NCBI GenBank assembly: GCA_016839605.1 | Contig: JAEOTX010000170.1 | Span: forward strand, 1 to 36,122 | Length of the DNA stretch: 36,122 nt | From: Candidatus Thorarchaeota archaeon | Lineage (GTDB): Archaea; Asgardarchaeota; Thorarchaeia; Thorarchaeales; Thorarchaeaceae | Direction: 5' to 3' | Part shown: positions 8,057 to 15,793 of the stretch, in pieces | How positions within the stretch are numbered: position 1 is the first letter of the stretch | Layout of the letters: every line of letters begins with the position of its first letter | Position numbers and translations under genes: made by a program | Notes under the pieces: generated by a model | Databases searched by the model: none | Told to the model about the DNA's origin: nothing | What the model saw: the letters and a program-made list of their open reading frames with translations, nothing else

Positions 8057-9070
8057 TTAGCAAACTCGTGGAATTGGCTCTCCGTATGGGACCTGCACTA
8101 TCTTTTTCCCGCCAATCTCCGTCTTCATAACAACTCGAGGCGTGCCTTCAGTGACGCTTCCAATAATACGGCATTCATTTGTTGCCCTGTGTTTTCGCAG
8201 AGCTTCTAGAATGTCATCGGTATTGGAGGAGTCAACAGCCATAACCGCAGTCCCCTCACAGCTCATGTGTAGAGCATCGAGTCCAAGAATCTCGCACAAT
8301 GAAACAACTGCAGGTCGTACTGGAATATGACTTTCTTGAATCTCAAATTCCACTCCGGACTTGGATGCAACCTCATTCAATGCAACTGCTGTACCTCCAC
8401 GTGTGGGGTCCTTCATTGCATGCACCCCTCCCGTATCTAGGCAGGCACGGATTGGTTCCCAGAGTGGTGCAACATCACTGGTGAGGTCGGTGTCGAACTC
8501 AAGACCCTCTCTATGAGCAAGTAATGATGTTCCATGGTCACCTATTGGTCCCGTCACGATGATGTCATCACCGGGTTGTGCACCGCTGTCTGCTACTGGT
8601 TTATCTCCGTAGATAACACCAATGCCAGTGGTAGACATAACAAGACTGTCAAGTGTGCCTTTGGGCATGACCTTTGTGTCACCAGCAATCATCGCCACGC
8701 CAATTGGTTCAATCACATCGTTTAGCGACTTGAGGATACTCTGCAAGGTGTCAATCTCAAAGCCCTCTTCCACAATGACTGTGTTCGTCATAGCTACCGG
8801 TTGCGCACCCATAACTGCAAGGTCGTTCACTGTGCCACAAGCTGTTAGTGTTCCGATATTACCTCCAGGGAAGAACAATGGATGGACAGTATGAGCATCA
8901 GTACAGACAATGAACCTTGCGTCATTAAGTTGGAATGTGGCACCATCATCCATCTCATCGAGACCTATTGATCCGAGTTTCCTGTGACTGAATGAAGGAA
9001 TTATCACATCCTCTAGTAGGCGTTGCATCACCCTTCCGCCCGCGCCATGTGCGGTCTCTATTCGAGTCAT
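8057..9070 (-). CDS. hypE: [NiFe]-hydrogenase maturation factor HypE
   Basis: HypE takes a carbamoyl group from HypF on its C-terminal cysteine and dehydrates it with ATP to a thiocyanate, the source of the cyanide ligands of the hydrogenase iron. The sequence has the AIR-synthase/PurM-like fold: HGAGGRVMQRLL near the N-terminus, the metal and phosphate-binding loops GDTKVMPKG and GPIGDHGTSLL, and MKDPTRGG. It ends in PRVC, the invariant C-terminal acceptor cysteine, so the enzyme looks functional. The frame is open to 9103, but I start at ATG 9070 because GGAGG lies 7 nt upstream and the HypE fold begins there. hypA lies about 1.4 kb away with eS8 and a membrane gene between, so the hyp genes are scattered rather than in one operon. 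No hydrogenase structural gene is in the window. Confidence 0.95.
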   Translation of the reverse strand: MTRIETAHGAGGRVMQRLLEDVIIPSFSHRKLGSIGLDEMDDGATFQLNDARFIVCTDAHTVHPLFFPGGNIGTLTACGTVNDLAVMGAQPVAMTNTVIVEEGFEIDTLQSILKSLNDVIEPIGVAMIAGDTKVMPKGTLDSLVMSTTGIGVIYGDKPVADSGAQPGDDIIVTGPIGDHGTSLLAHREGLEFDTDLTSDVAPLWEPIRACLDTGGVHAMKDPTRGGTAVALNEVASKSGVEFEIQESHIPVRPAVVSLCEILGLDALHMSCEGTAVMAVDSSNTDDILEALRKHRATNECRIIGSVTEGTPRVVMKTEIGGKKIVQVPYGEPIPRVC

Positions 9071-9143
9071 TCTTTTGCCTCCGCTCAGGTTATCATCGCC
9101 CATAGTCGTATTTGAACCGGACTGTTTGGACGGTCATTGGTCA

Positions 9144-9150
9144 CTATAAC
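9144..9150 (-). promoter_or_regulatory. TATA-like box upstream of hypE
   Basis: GTTATAG on the minus strand lies about 75 nt upstream of the hypE start, back to back with the eS8 promoter. The two genes are therefore expressed from a divergent intergenic region of about 150 bp. Confidence 0.4.
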
Positions 9151-9167
9151 TTGGCCAGTAAGTAAGA

Positions 9168-9174
9168 CTTAAAA
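9168..9174 (+). promoter_or_regulatory. TATA box of the eS8 gene
   Basis: CTTAAAA lies 47 nt before the ATG. A start about 25 nt downstream gives a short leader containing AGAGGT just before the gene. The box and its distance are typical of a strong archaeal promoter. Confidence 0.55.
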
Positions 9175-9220
9175 CCACTCTGCAGTGAGCGACAGTGACC
9201 CAACTAAGAGGTAGTCAGAA

Positions 9221-9598
9221 ATGGGTGTCTGGCATAGACGATCAGGTCGCACAAAGACAGGTGCAAGGCTCAAGCGGTTCAGAGGGAAGAGAAAGCATCA
9301 GATGGGCCGCACTCCCACTGAAACAGTGATAGGAGATACCAAGAGGACGCTCATTGAGAGCAAGGGTATGAAGACCAAGAGCCCAGCTCTTAGAGTCACT
9401 ATGGTGAATATCACAGACCCGAAAAAGAAAGAGACCTATCGTGTAGAAATTCAGGATGTAGAGATGAACCCTGCCAGCATGGACTACCAACGCCGGAAGG
9501 TCATCACGAGAGGCACTATTATCAAGACTGAGAAGGGTCGCGCTAAAGTCACTAGCAGACCTGGACAGGATGGAATTCTTAACGCAGTCCTGATTTAA
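9221..9598 (+). CDS. rps8e: 30S ribosomal protein eS8
   Basis: This 125-residue basic protein is eS8 (S8e), found only in archaea and eukaryotes. Diagnostic segments are the N-terminal HRRSGRTKTGARLKRFRGKR, the central strand with RVTMVNITDPKKKETYRVEI, and ITRGTIIKTEKGRAKVTSRPGQDG before the end. It is at the usual archaeal length and binds 16S rRNA in the small subunit. Start ATG with GAGGT upstream and a TATA box at 9168. The gene stands alone between hypE (divergent) and a convergent membrane protein, and this single-gene context is common for archaeal eS8. Confidence 0.97.
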   Translation: MGVWHRRSGRTKTGARLKRFRGKRKHQMGRTPTETVIGDTKRTLIESKGMKTKSPALRVTMVNITDPKKKETYRVEIQDVEMNPASMDYQRRKVITRGTIIKTEKGRAKVTSRPGQDGILNAVLI

Positions 9599-9638
9599 CT
9601 GACGGCATTAGGCTGCAGCAGTTTTATCCAAGTCGAAT

Positions 9639-10409
9639 TCAGGCTTCCACAAACAATTCGTTCCTGAAAGCAGTGAACAGCACACCTGCAATGATTGCAC
9701 TGATGATTACTGATGCAGTCCGTTCGAGTAGCATGACTGGGAAAATCACAGTCCCGAAGAGAAAAGCGTCAAGCCCGAGGAGGTAGACGGATCCCAGTGT
9801 CATCATCGAGAAGTCTGCCAACGATCCGATGAGGGTCAATGGTAGTATTTGGATGGGGATTCTTGAGAAGGAAGCAGCTGAGTCAAAGCGGAACTTGAAA
9901 GCCTGAAGAACTATTGCTACCAGTGCGGTTAGTGCATATGGTAGGATAAACCACCATGCTTCGTATAATGGTAGCAAGTATAGCAAAATAACAAGCAAGA
10001 TGTAGACTGCAGTTATCAAGGGTCCAGGCACTTTGATCCCCTGAAACTCTGTGATTGGCCGTAGACACAGTCCTGTCAACAGACCAGAGATAGCGGGGCC
10101 TAAGATTATTGTCGGGATTGCAAGATATAGTCCTGCAAATTGGATGGAAACTATTGTTGCCAAGAAACCTGCGATTCCCCCAAAGACAAAGCCATAACGA
10201 GGGCCAAGTACCAGGCCAAACAGGGGTGCAATGCATATAGCGAAGCTCAAAATGCTTCCCGACCCCGCAGGACCTATAAACTGACTCATAGGAAGAACAA
10301 CTGCAATTGCATAAACTGCCGATAGTATGGCACCAACTGCGATAATCTTGGACGAACTAGTCGACCTGAAGGATTCAAGTTCAATCGTTTCGGACTGATC
10401 TTCATTCAT
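9639..10409 (-). CDS. ECF-transporter substrate-binding (S component)-like membrane protein
   Basis: The 256-residue protein has a short acidic N-terminal tail followed by about six to seven membrane segments. The segment from SKIIAVGAILSAVYAIAVVL through AICIAPLFGLVLGPRYGFV and then a glycine/alanine helix resembles ECF S components, which bind a vitamin or metal-like substrate and dock onto a shared EcfT/EcfA energising module. No EcfT or ATPase gene is next to it, which is usual for group II systems, where one module serves several S components. The substrate cannot be read. Lying between eS8 and hypA and on the same strand as hypA, it could import nickel or cobalt, but that is only a positional guess. 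ATG start with GGGAG 7 nt upstream. Confidence 0.65.
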   Translation of the reverse strand: MNEDQSETIELESFRSTSSSKIIAVGAILSAVYAIAVVLPMSQFIGPAGSGSILSFAICIAPLFGLVLGPRYGFVFGGIAGFLATIVSIQFAGLYLAIPTIILGPAISGLLTGLCLRPITEFQGIKVPGPLITAVYILLVILLYLLPLYEAWWFILPYALTALVAIVLQAFKFRFDSAASFSRIPIQILPLTLIGSLADFSMMTLGSVYLLGLDAFLFGTVIFPVMLLERTASVIISAIIAGVLFTAFRNELFVEA

Positions 10410-10494
10410 ATGTTGACTCCCTCGTATAGCCTATCGGCGGCACTTTGTATGCTTTTCGTGTGTTTGTATCAATGTAATAGAACACATCTAAAGC

Positions 10495-10881
10495 CTATGG
10501 AGCTACGACCTCAGCTTCAATATTCGTAATGACAAAGTCCTTGCCGCCCGTAATCATAGTTGCACTGCTTTGACATTTTGGACACTTCATTGGGGCAAAC
10601 ATGGCAACCTGCGAAGGTATTTCATCCTGTACCTGGGCCTCACCTTCATGGCGGCATTGCTGACATTTGATGCGCCCCCTCACTTTCTTGATGTTCAACC
10701 TAGCACCCTCAAGTATCGTCTTCTTGCTCGCTATCTCAAAGTTGAACTCCAGCTGTTCAGGTATTAGAAAAGTGAACTCGCCCACCTCGACGTTAACAGC
10801 GGTCACCCTCTTCACATCGTGAGTTTCAGCTGCCTGGACTGCGGCCTCTACGATTGAACACGCGGCTGAGAACTCGTGCAT
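10495..10881 (-). CDS. hypA: Hydrogenase/urease nickel incorporation protein HypA
   Basis: HypA is the nickel metallochaperone that, with HypB, inserts Ni into [NiFe]-hydrogenases. The 128-residue protein begins MHE, the conserved N-terminal nickel-binding motif, and carries the zinc site as two CxxC pairs (CQQC and CPKC) about 25 residues apart. It continues through a beta-strand to NIEAEVV at the end, as in other archaeal HypA. The ATG has AGGAG 9 nt upstream. hypE lies about 1.4 kb away on the same strand, supporting a hydrogenase-maturation role. No hypB is in the window. Confidence 0.95.
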   Translation of the reverse strand: MHEFSAACSIVEAAVQAAETHDVKRVTAVNVEVGEFTFLIPEQLEFNFEIASKKTILEGARLNIKKVRGRIKCQQCRHEGEAQVQDEIPSQVAMFAPMKCPKCQSSATMITGGKDFVITNIEAEVVAP

Positions 10882-11007
10882 GCTATGATACTCCTGTCTT
10901 CGGACTGTTTGCTGATTGTTAAGGCGTTTTTGATGTGGTAGGTTCAGTCAAAACAGTCAAGTAGGATGTTCCGCACCAGAAATCATCACCTCAGGGGAAT
11001 GGAGAGA

Positions 11008-11586
11008 GTGTCCAAAGCTTCTAAGTCCAAGAAGACAACTAAGAAGAAAGCAACAAAGACGGGTACATCGAAGCAGAAGAAGAGCGCAGCAAGCACAAAG
11101 ACAAAGAAGACTGAGAAGAAAACTGCAGCGAAGAAGAAGCCTACTCCCAAGAAAGCCAAAGCAACCAAGAAGAAAGCTGCCAAAAAACCTACTAAGAAAG
11201 TGAGGAAGAAGACTGCAAAGAAGGATTCATCCATTTTGGACGAACTGGCAAAAGAAATCCAGAGCAATGACGAACAAATAGCTATGGGAGCAATCGAACG
11301 TCTAGGGACACTTCAAGACAAGCGTGCCACTGGAGTGCTTGTACAGGCACTTGGCGATTCACGGTATATGGTACGGATACACGTAGCAGCACAACTTGGC
11401 GAGCGTAGGGATAAGACATCAGTAGGTCCACTGATTGATGCACTTAAAGACAAGTCGTTGTTTGTTAGGCAGACTGTGGCAGGAGCCCTAGAGAATATAG
11501 GTGGCAAGAAGGCTACTGATGCCGTGAAGACTGCAGAGTCTAAAGGCATGCTACTAGACGAATTACCTGAAGGTGTTCGGCTATAG
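11008..11586 (+). CDS. HEAT-repeat protein with lysine/alanine-rich, histone-H1-like tail
   Basis: The first 75 or so residues are almost only Lys, Ala, Thr, Ser and Pro (for example KKATKTGTSKQKKSAAST and KKKAAKKPTKKVRKK), a low-complexity, strongly basic tail like histone H1 or bacterial HU/Hc1 tails. From there to the end are about three HEAT/PBS-lyase-type repeats (AMGAIERLGTLQDKRATGVL, VRIHVAAQLGERRDKTSV, VRQTVAGALENIGGKKAT), which form an alpha solenoid for protein contacts. A DNA- or RNA-binding scaffold is a reasonable inference. I start at GTG 11008, which has AGGGGA 9 nt upstream. The frame extends to ATG 10966, but the added residues (MFRTRNHHLRG) look non-coding. Confidence 0.75.
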   Translation: MSKASKSKKTTKKKATKTGTSKQKKSAASTKTKKTEKKTAAKKKPTPKKAKATKKKAAKKPTKKVRKKTAKKDSSILDELAKEIQSNDEQIAMGAIERLGTLQDKRATGVLVQALGDSRYMVRIHVAAQLGERRDKTSVGPLIDALKDKSLFVRQTVAGALENIGGKKATDAVKTAESKGMLLDELPEGVRL

Positions 11587-11672
11587 AAACGAGATGGGGG
11601 ATTTGAGCGAATTTCGCTTATATTGAATGGTCATATCTGAAAAGATGCGCATAACACGGAGCGATTTAGGAA

Positions 11673-12188
11673 ATGAATGACCCTGATGAGATTAAGAAGA
11701 TAGAAATTGCGATCAAGGAATTAGACCTTGACTTTATGCGCGGATTGCTGTCTGAAGATGAATACAATAGAAAGACTGGCAATCTAAGAGTACAGTTGAG
11801 AGAGGCAGGAGGAGTACCTACAGGTCTCTCAGAGGCACGTGAAGCACTTACACCTACACCTTCCATAAAGCCCGCAATGACGGACCCGGTCACTGCAGTC
11901 AAGAAGACCGTTCAGGCAATGCGCCGAATCTCAATAGAACGAATCGCTCAGGATTCGGGTATCAGCGCCATGAACGTCACGCGTATCCTAAGTGACCTCT
12001 TGGATGGACGCGAATTGTCTGGCAGGATTGACCATGATGCAGGAGACTTCGTTCTTGGGACTGGGACTGGCCCACCTCCGAAGACAATTGGTGCTTGTCC
12101 CTACTGCAAGAGCGATTTGGAACGAATTGCAGTGAAGGGAGAAACAATCACCTGTACCATGTGCCGAGAGTCATTCATCGTGTCTTAG
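11673..12188 (+). CDS. SHOCT-like / winged-helix / zinc-ribbon protein
   Basis: The 171-residue protein has three parts. The N-terminal helical segment, with GLLSEDEYNRKTGNLRVQL, resembles short SHOCT-type oligomerisation modules. A proline/threonine linker leads to a winged-helix-like region (about 85-130) with RRISIERIAQDSGISAMNVT, where ISAMNVTRIL has the look of a recognition helix. The C-terminus is a zinc ribbon with CPYC and CTMC. The combination suggests a transcription- or protein-complex-associated factor, but I do not recognise a named family. ATG start with GGAG 11 nt upstream. It lies 86 bp after the HEAT gene and 75 bp before the next gene on the same strand, so co-transcription is possible. 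Confidence 0.7.
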   Translation: MNDPDEIKKIEIAIKELDLDFMRGLLSEDEYNRKTGNLRVQLREAGGVPTGLSEAREALTPTPSIKPAMTDPVTAVKKTVQAMRRISIERIAQDSGISAMNVTRILSDLLDGRELSGRIDHDAGDFVLGTGTGPPPKTIGACPYCKSDLERIAVKGETITCTMCRESFIVS

Positions 12189-12263
12189 ATGAAGGGTATT
12201 GGAATCAATGGATTTCTGAAGAGATAAGTGCGTTAGAGCTATATCCAATTCAGGTGTTTCTAG

Positions 12264-13532
12264 ATGACTCTCTTCAAGGCGTGTTTGACTGGTGATGAGC
12301 CTGGAGCAGCATCCCATGTCAGCGAGATGGTGTCGAAGAGTCAGCCATCAGCCATCTGGGCGATTTTAATGCATGCCGCTGCCTGGAATGAACAACGCGA
12401 CTTTGATACTCCTCACTCTACTATCATAACTCACTCAATTCACCGAATGATTCAGGAACTTGGACCCAATCCTGATGTCTTAGCAGTAAAGCCTCCCACT
12501 CCCAAGCTTAAGACACCGAATGACCTTGTCGAACCTCTGCAAAAGGCACTCCTCGAACGCCTGGCATTGCATCTAGCAGCAATTGATCACTGGATTAAGG
12601 ACCGTGGACCCAGATACAATGTTGACACTAGACTCGATTCTTTAGATATGACCATGCGCAACTACACTCAGTCGGTCAGGAAACAAGCACACATGAGTGC
12701 ACTCAGTTTTGCACTACGACTTGGAAGCCGTGATGATCCTATTCGACTCCGACGTACGACCGCATCTCTAGCAGCAGAAGACGCCGATAACATTGGGCAC
12801 GCCTTCATCATGCCAGTTTCTCTAGTTACCGAACTCCCACAATCTAACTACAAACTCCCGTATCAGGCGGCTTTATGGCATCTAACAGAGTTTCTTGTCA
12901 GAAAGGTGCCAAGAAAGCAACCTGATGGGTTCAAAGTAGATGATCAGATGGAGAAGATGGCCTCACCGACGAGCCTATCGAAGCATAAGAACCTCGTGGC
13001 CACATCCATTGTTGAGTACGGAATTCTTGGGCACAACGGGATTTTGGCACAAAGAATAGCCTCTGCAGCAGAAACAGGGCTTGTACATAGTTACACTGTT
13101 GATTGGTTGCTAGATAGATTGAAGCAGAACGTCAAAACGAAGCCTCTAACCACACAGCAATTATCTGTTGATAAAATCATAAAGAAGAAATCAGGGACTG
13201 ACTGGGACCAGCTACCGAGTGGCATAGACCTGCCGAACTCAGGAAAGGTCAGACTATGGCTGGTCAAGAACGCCACTGACTACTGGGACAAAATGATGGA
13301 ATTGAAGTCAGATGTCTTTGAGAAGATAATCCCTGATATATCAAAGAAGGACTGGCCCGTTGTGAGAGCAGCGCAGTATGCTATGTCTGCCCTTAACGGA
13401 TCACCTAGAGCATCACATGTCATCATCTTCACTCAGGCAGTCTGGTCATTAGCCGAACAGGGACTGATTGACAACTCTCTTGCTGCTCTTCAGGTTCACA
13501 GAATGCTGAAGCAATATCTCAAGGGCAGGTAG
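12264..13532 (+). CDS. Unrecognised, mostly helical 422-residue protein
   Basis: I do not recognise this gene. It predicts as largely alpha-helical and soluble, with no signal peptide. Visible features are clustered histidines in the first 60 residues (ILMHAAAWNEQRDFDTPH, then THSIHRMI), further conserved-looking histidines around residues 103-108 and 180 (LHLAAIDHWIKD, NIGHAFIMPV), and LPYQAALWHLTEFLV near residue 205. Such spacing could hold a metal site, but no established motif can be claimed. The frame has a stop directly before the ATG, and AGGTG lies 8 nt upstream, so the start is well defined. It follows the zinc-ribbon gene and converges on a methyltransferase gene just 5 bp beyond its stop. 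Confidence 0.75.
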   Translation: MTLFKACLTGDEPGAASHVSEMVSKSQPSAIWAILMHAAAWNEQRDFDTPHSTIITHSIHRMIQELGPNPDVLAVKPPTPKLKTPNDLVEPLQKALLERLALHLAAIDHWIKDRGPRYNVDTRLDSLDMTMRNYTQSVRKQAHMSALSFALRLGSRDDPIRLRRTTASLAAEDADNIGHAFIMPVSLVTELPQSNYKLPYQAALWHLTEFLVRKVPRKQPDGFKVDDQMEKMASPTSLSKHKNLVATSIVEYGILGHNGILAQRIASAAETGLVHSYTVDWLLDRLKQNVKTKPLTTQQLSVDKIIKKKSGTDWDQLPSGIDLPNSGKVRLWLVKNATDYWDKMMELKSDVFEKIIPDISKKDWPVVRAAQYAMSALNGSPRASHVIIFTQAVWSLAEQGLIDNSLAALQVHRMLKQYLKGR

Positions 13533-13537
13533 TGTTG

Positions 13538-14080
13538 TCAGACCTTCTCGTATTGGAGCACATTCTCCTCTTGAAGAATGAGTCTGAACAGACCTGACTT
13601 CTCAACCGTCGCCTTACATCCCTCAGGAGAGGCATGATCAATGAGGAAGACTAGTTTTCCTGAAGGCTGCAATGTCCTGTGCATTTCCTTCATAAGGCCG
13701 ATCTTATCATCTATCCATGTGTACACATCGATGAGAAGCGCAAAGTCAAGATGATTATCAGGAAGACCTGTAGCCAGATCAGATTCAATTGTTTCAACGT
13801 TTGAGAGACCTTCTTTCTTGGCTCGTTCCTTGACCCGTTCAATGGCGAGGGGATGAATATCTAGTGCATAGACCCTTCCAGACTCTCCGACAAGCCTTGC
13901 TGTGGGGACGGTGTAGCTTCCAATGCCGCATCCATAATCCAAGACATGATGCCCGTCCTCAATTCCAAGCGCACTTACGAATTCTGCAGGTTTCCTGAAT
14001 CTTTCACGAAACCGAAGATACCATGCCATCACGCGATAGCTTGTGTTCGACGTGTGCGGTCGATTTGTGGCTGTACTCAT
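13538..14080 (-). CDS. Class I SAM-dependent methyltransferase
   Basis: The product is about 180 residues with a Rossmann methyltransferase core. Motif I is VLDYGCGIGSYTVP (SAM binding), followed by the acidic strand end VYALDIHPLAIERV, motif II/III around TGLPDNHLDFALL, and the later strand GKLVFLIDHASPEG. It resembles the UbiE/ArsM-like group common in archaea, but the substrate cannot be inferred. No SD is seen. ATG 14080 or GTG 14089 could be a short-leader or leaderless start given A/T-rich boxes at 14090-14121. The promoter carries two perfect inverted repeats (separate entry), suggesting tight, perhaps ligand-dependent, regulation. It converges with the gene ending at 13532. Confidence 0.82.
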   Translation of the reverse strand: MSTATNRPHTSNTSYRVMAWYLRFRERFRKPAEFVSALGIEDGHHVLDYGCGIGSYTVPTARLVGESGRVYALDIHPLAIERVKERAKKEGLSNVETIESDLATGLPDNHLDFALLIDVYTWIDDKIGLMKEMHRTLQPSGKLVFLIDHASPEGCKATVEKSGLFRLILQEENVLQYEKV

Positions 14081-14094
14081 TGTTTTCACTATAT

Positions 14095-14153
14095 AATACT
14101 TTAAAATCTGAAGTATTTAAGTTTCAAAGTGTGAAGCTGGAAAGTCACTTTCC
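14095..14153 (-). promoter_or_regulatory. Promoter with two perfect inverted repeats (candidate operators)
   Basis: Upstream of the methyltransferase are AATACTT at 14095-14101 pairing with AAGTATT at 14111-14117 across a 9-nt A/T spacer, and a perfect 15-bp palindrome GGAAAGTCACTTTCC at 14139-14153. Both contain the AAGT/ACTT half-site. Candidate TATA boxes (TTTAAAG, ACTTAAATA) lie within or between them. A dimeric repressor or activator binding here would control the methyltransferase. No regulator gene is adjacent. Confidence 0.45.
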
Positions 14154-14186
14154 AAATATGAAGTAATAGAAATCAGAGAAAAGAAG

Positions 14187-14207
14187 GGAGAGGACTCTAG
14201 CCTCTCC
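14187..14207 (-). terminator. Hairpin plus T-rich tract after the fumarate reductase operon
   Basis: A perfect 7-bp stem (GGAGAGG / CCTCTCC) with a 7-nt loop lies 7 nt past the tfrB-like stop. On the minus strand it is followed by a pyrimidine/T-rich run (CTTCTTTTCT). This fits termination of the two-gene minus-strand operon and insulation of the methyltransferase promoter. Confidence 0.6.
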
Positions 14208-14214
14208 TCAATCT

Positions 14215-15780
14215 CTATGCATCGCCCTTTCTGTAAGACTCAGCCAGAAGATCAGGGATGTAGCGGACTTTCATCCCAGTCGAGCTTTCCTTCATCATGT
14301 CGTTGAGCTGAATAGTGCAGAACGGGCACTCGGTCGTGACCATGTCAGCACCTGTGGCCTCTATGTACTCCTTCCTTGTAGTGGCAATCTTTTGAGAGAG
14401 CTCACGTTGTCCTGCACGGACTCCACCACCAGCACCACAACATCGATTCTTGTATGGATCCTCAATGTATTCCACACCTGGAATCAGTTTGAGAACCTCA
14501 ATAGGCTCATCAAAAACATGCTGACCCCTACCCAAGTGGCAGGGCTCATGATAGGTGACTTTCATCTTGATTTCACCCTTTGGTGGAACTATATTCTCCT
14601 TACCGATCACATGAATCATGTACTCAGCCATATCATATACCTTGTATAGGGGTGGTTCACCACGCTCTTCCTCAATGAAAGGGCGATGGTCTTCACGTAG
14701 TGTTTTACCACATCCAGCACATGCAACAACTACTGTGTCACAGTCATACTTCTTACAGGCCTCCTCAAAAATCTCAGTGACTCTTCGCGCTGCAGCATGA
14801 GCGGTATTGAGATCACCAGTCCTGAAGGCTGGACTCGCACAACACCATTGTTCCTTTGGAACGACTACATCAATGTTGTTTCTATTGAGGACGTCAATCA
14901 ATGCTTTTCCAGTATTCTGCATCCTGTAGTCAATAAGACATCCTGTGAAGAAAGCAACTCGACCATTTGGGTTATCAACAAAGAATTCTTCGGTTTCGAT
15001 GGCTTTCAATAGTGGAGGATTCTTTTCAGGTACTGCTCTACCCGTCTTGTTGATTTGATCGACAAATCCTTGTTGACCCTCAGCCAGCGGATAGCCTGCT
15101 TCAACGGCCTTTGCCCGTAGAAGCTCGACTGCCAAGGCGGGGATTTTGATTTTCTTTGGGCAGATGTCCTCACACATCTTGCAAGTGGTACAGCTGTAGA
15201 TTGACTCGTTCATGGCCATAGCCACACGGTCTTCAACATCACGTGGGTCAAGCTCGAGCCTAGCAAGCTGACGAATTATCATTGGTCCCGGATAGTCCCA
15301 TGTTTCGTGAACAATTGGGCAATTTGACAAGCACGCACTACATTCGATACATTTGCGTATCTCTCGAACCTTCTCAATCTCTTCAGCATGAATAATCTCA
15401 GGTCGCTCTGGCTTCTTGTCACGTGCAACATAGGGTCGGATTCGCCTAAGTCTGAATGTGGTCTGTGCCATGTCAACGACCAGATCCTTGATGACGGGCA
15501 TCTTCTCCAAGGGCTCTAGAACTAGCTCTTCGTCTGGTTCGACCTTGGTTCTGCAGGCAATCCGTGCAATGGTGTTCACCTTTACTGCGCAAGAACCACA
15601 CTGGCCACCTCTACACTCCCAACGGAAAGCCAGGCTGGAGTCAAACTTGTCCTGAATGAAAAGCAGAGCATCTAGGACTGTCATTCCAGGCTCATACTCG
15701 ACATCGAAGTCTTGGAAATAGGGCTCATTGTCAGAATCCGGGTTATATCTTAGAACCTTTGTCTTGATTGTCTTTGTCAA
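14215..15780 (-). CDS. tfrB: Thiol:fumarate-reductase-like iron-sulfur/HdrB fusion subunit
   Basis: The 521-residue protein fuses an SdhB/FrdB-type iron-sulfur subunit to an HdrB/GlpC-type C-terminus. A 2Fe-2S domain has C56, C61, C64 and C76 (ECRGGQCGSC). Two 4Fe-4S motifs follow: CIECSACLSNCP (144-155) and CTTCKMCEDICP (197-208). Then come two cysteine-rich CCG domains (WCCASPAF with ACAGC; RCCGAGGG with CPFC). TfrB of methanogens has this layout and couples CoM-SH plus CoB-SH oxidation to fumarate reduction; in other organisms such fusions may serve succinate dehydrogenase or use other electron carriers. No membrane anchor is present. The start is TTG 15780 with AGGAGGTG 7 nt upstream, overlapping the stop of the flavoprotein gene. 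The longer open frame to 15912 is antisense to real coding sequence and is rejected. Confidence 0.9.
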   Translation of the reverse strand: MTKTIKTKVLRYNPDSDNEPYFQDFDVEYEPGMTVLDALLFIQDKFDSSLAFRWECRGGQCGSCAVKVNTIARIACRTKVEPDEELVLEPLEKMPVIKDLVVDMAQTTFRLRRIRPYVARDKKPERPEIIHAEEIEKVREIRKCIECSACLSNCPIVHETWDYPGPMIIRQLARLELDPRDVEDRVAMAMNESIYSCTTCKMCEDICPKKIKIPALAVELLRAKAVEAGYPLAEGQQGFVDQINKTGRAVPEKNPPLLKAIETEEFFVDNPNGRVAFFTGCLIDYRMQNTGKALIDVLNRNNIDVVVPKEQWCCASPAFRTGDLNTAHAAARRVTEIFEEACKKYDCDTVVVACAGCGKTLREDHRPFIEEERGEPPLYKVYDMAEYMIHVIGKENIVPPKGEIKMKVTYHEPCHLGRGQHVFDEPIEVLKLIPGVEYIEDPYKNRCCGAGGGVRAGQRELSQKIATTRKEYIEATGADMVTTECPFCTIQLNDMMKESSTGMKVRYIPDLLAESYRKGDA

Positions 15781-15793
15781 TTCTTGGCACCTC

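Noticed and set aside
10986..11267. Minus-strand ORF rich in Phe, Val and Ala
   Set aside because: It is the mirror of the lysine-rich tail (AAG/AAA reading as CTT/TTT) and has no start signal; it is not a membrane protein gene.
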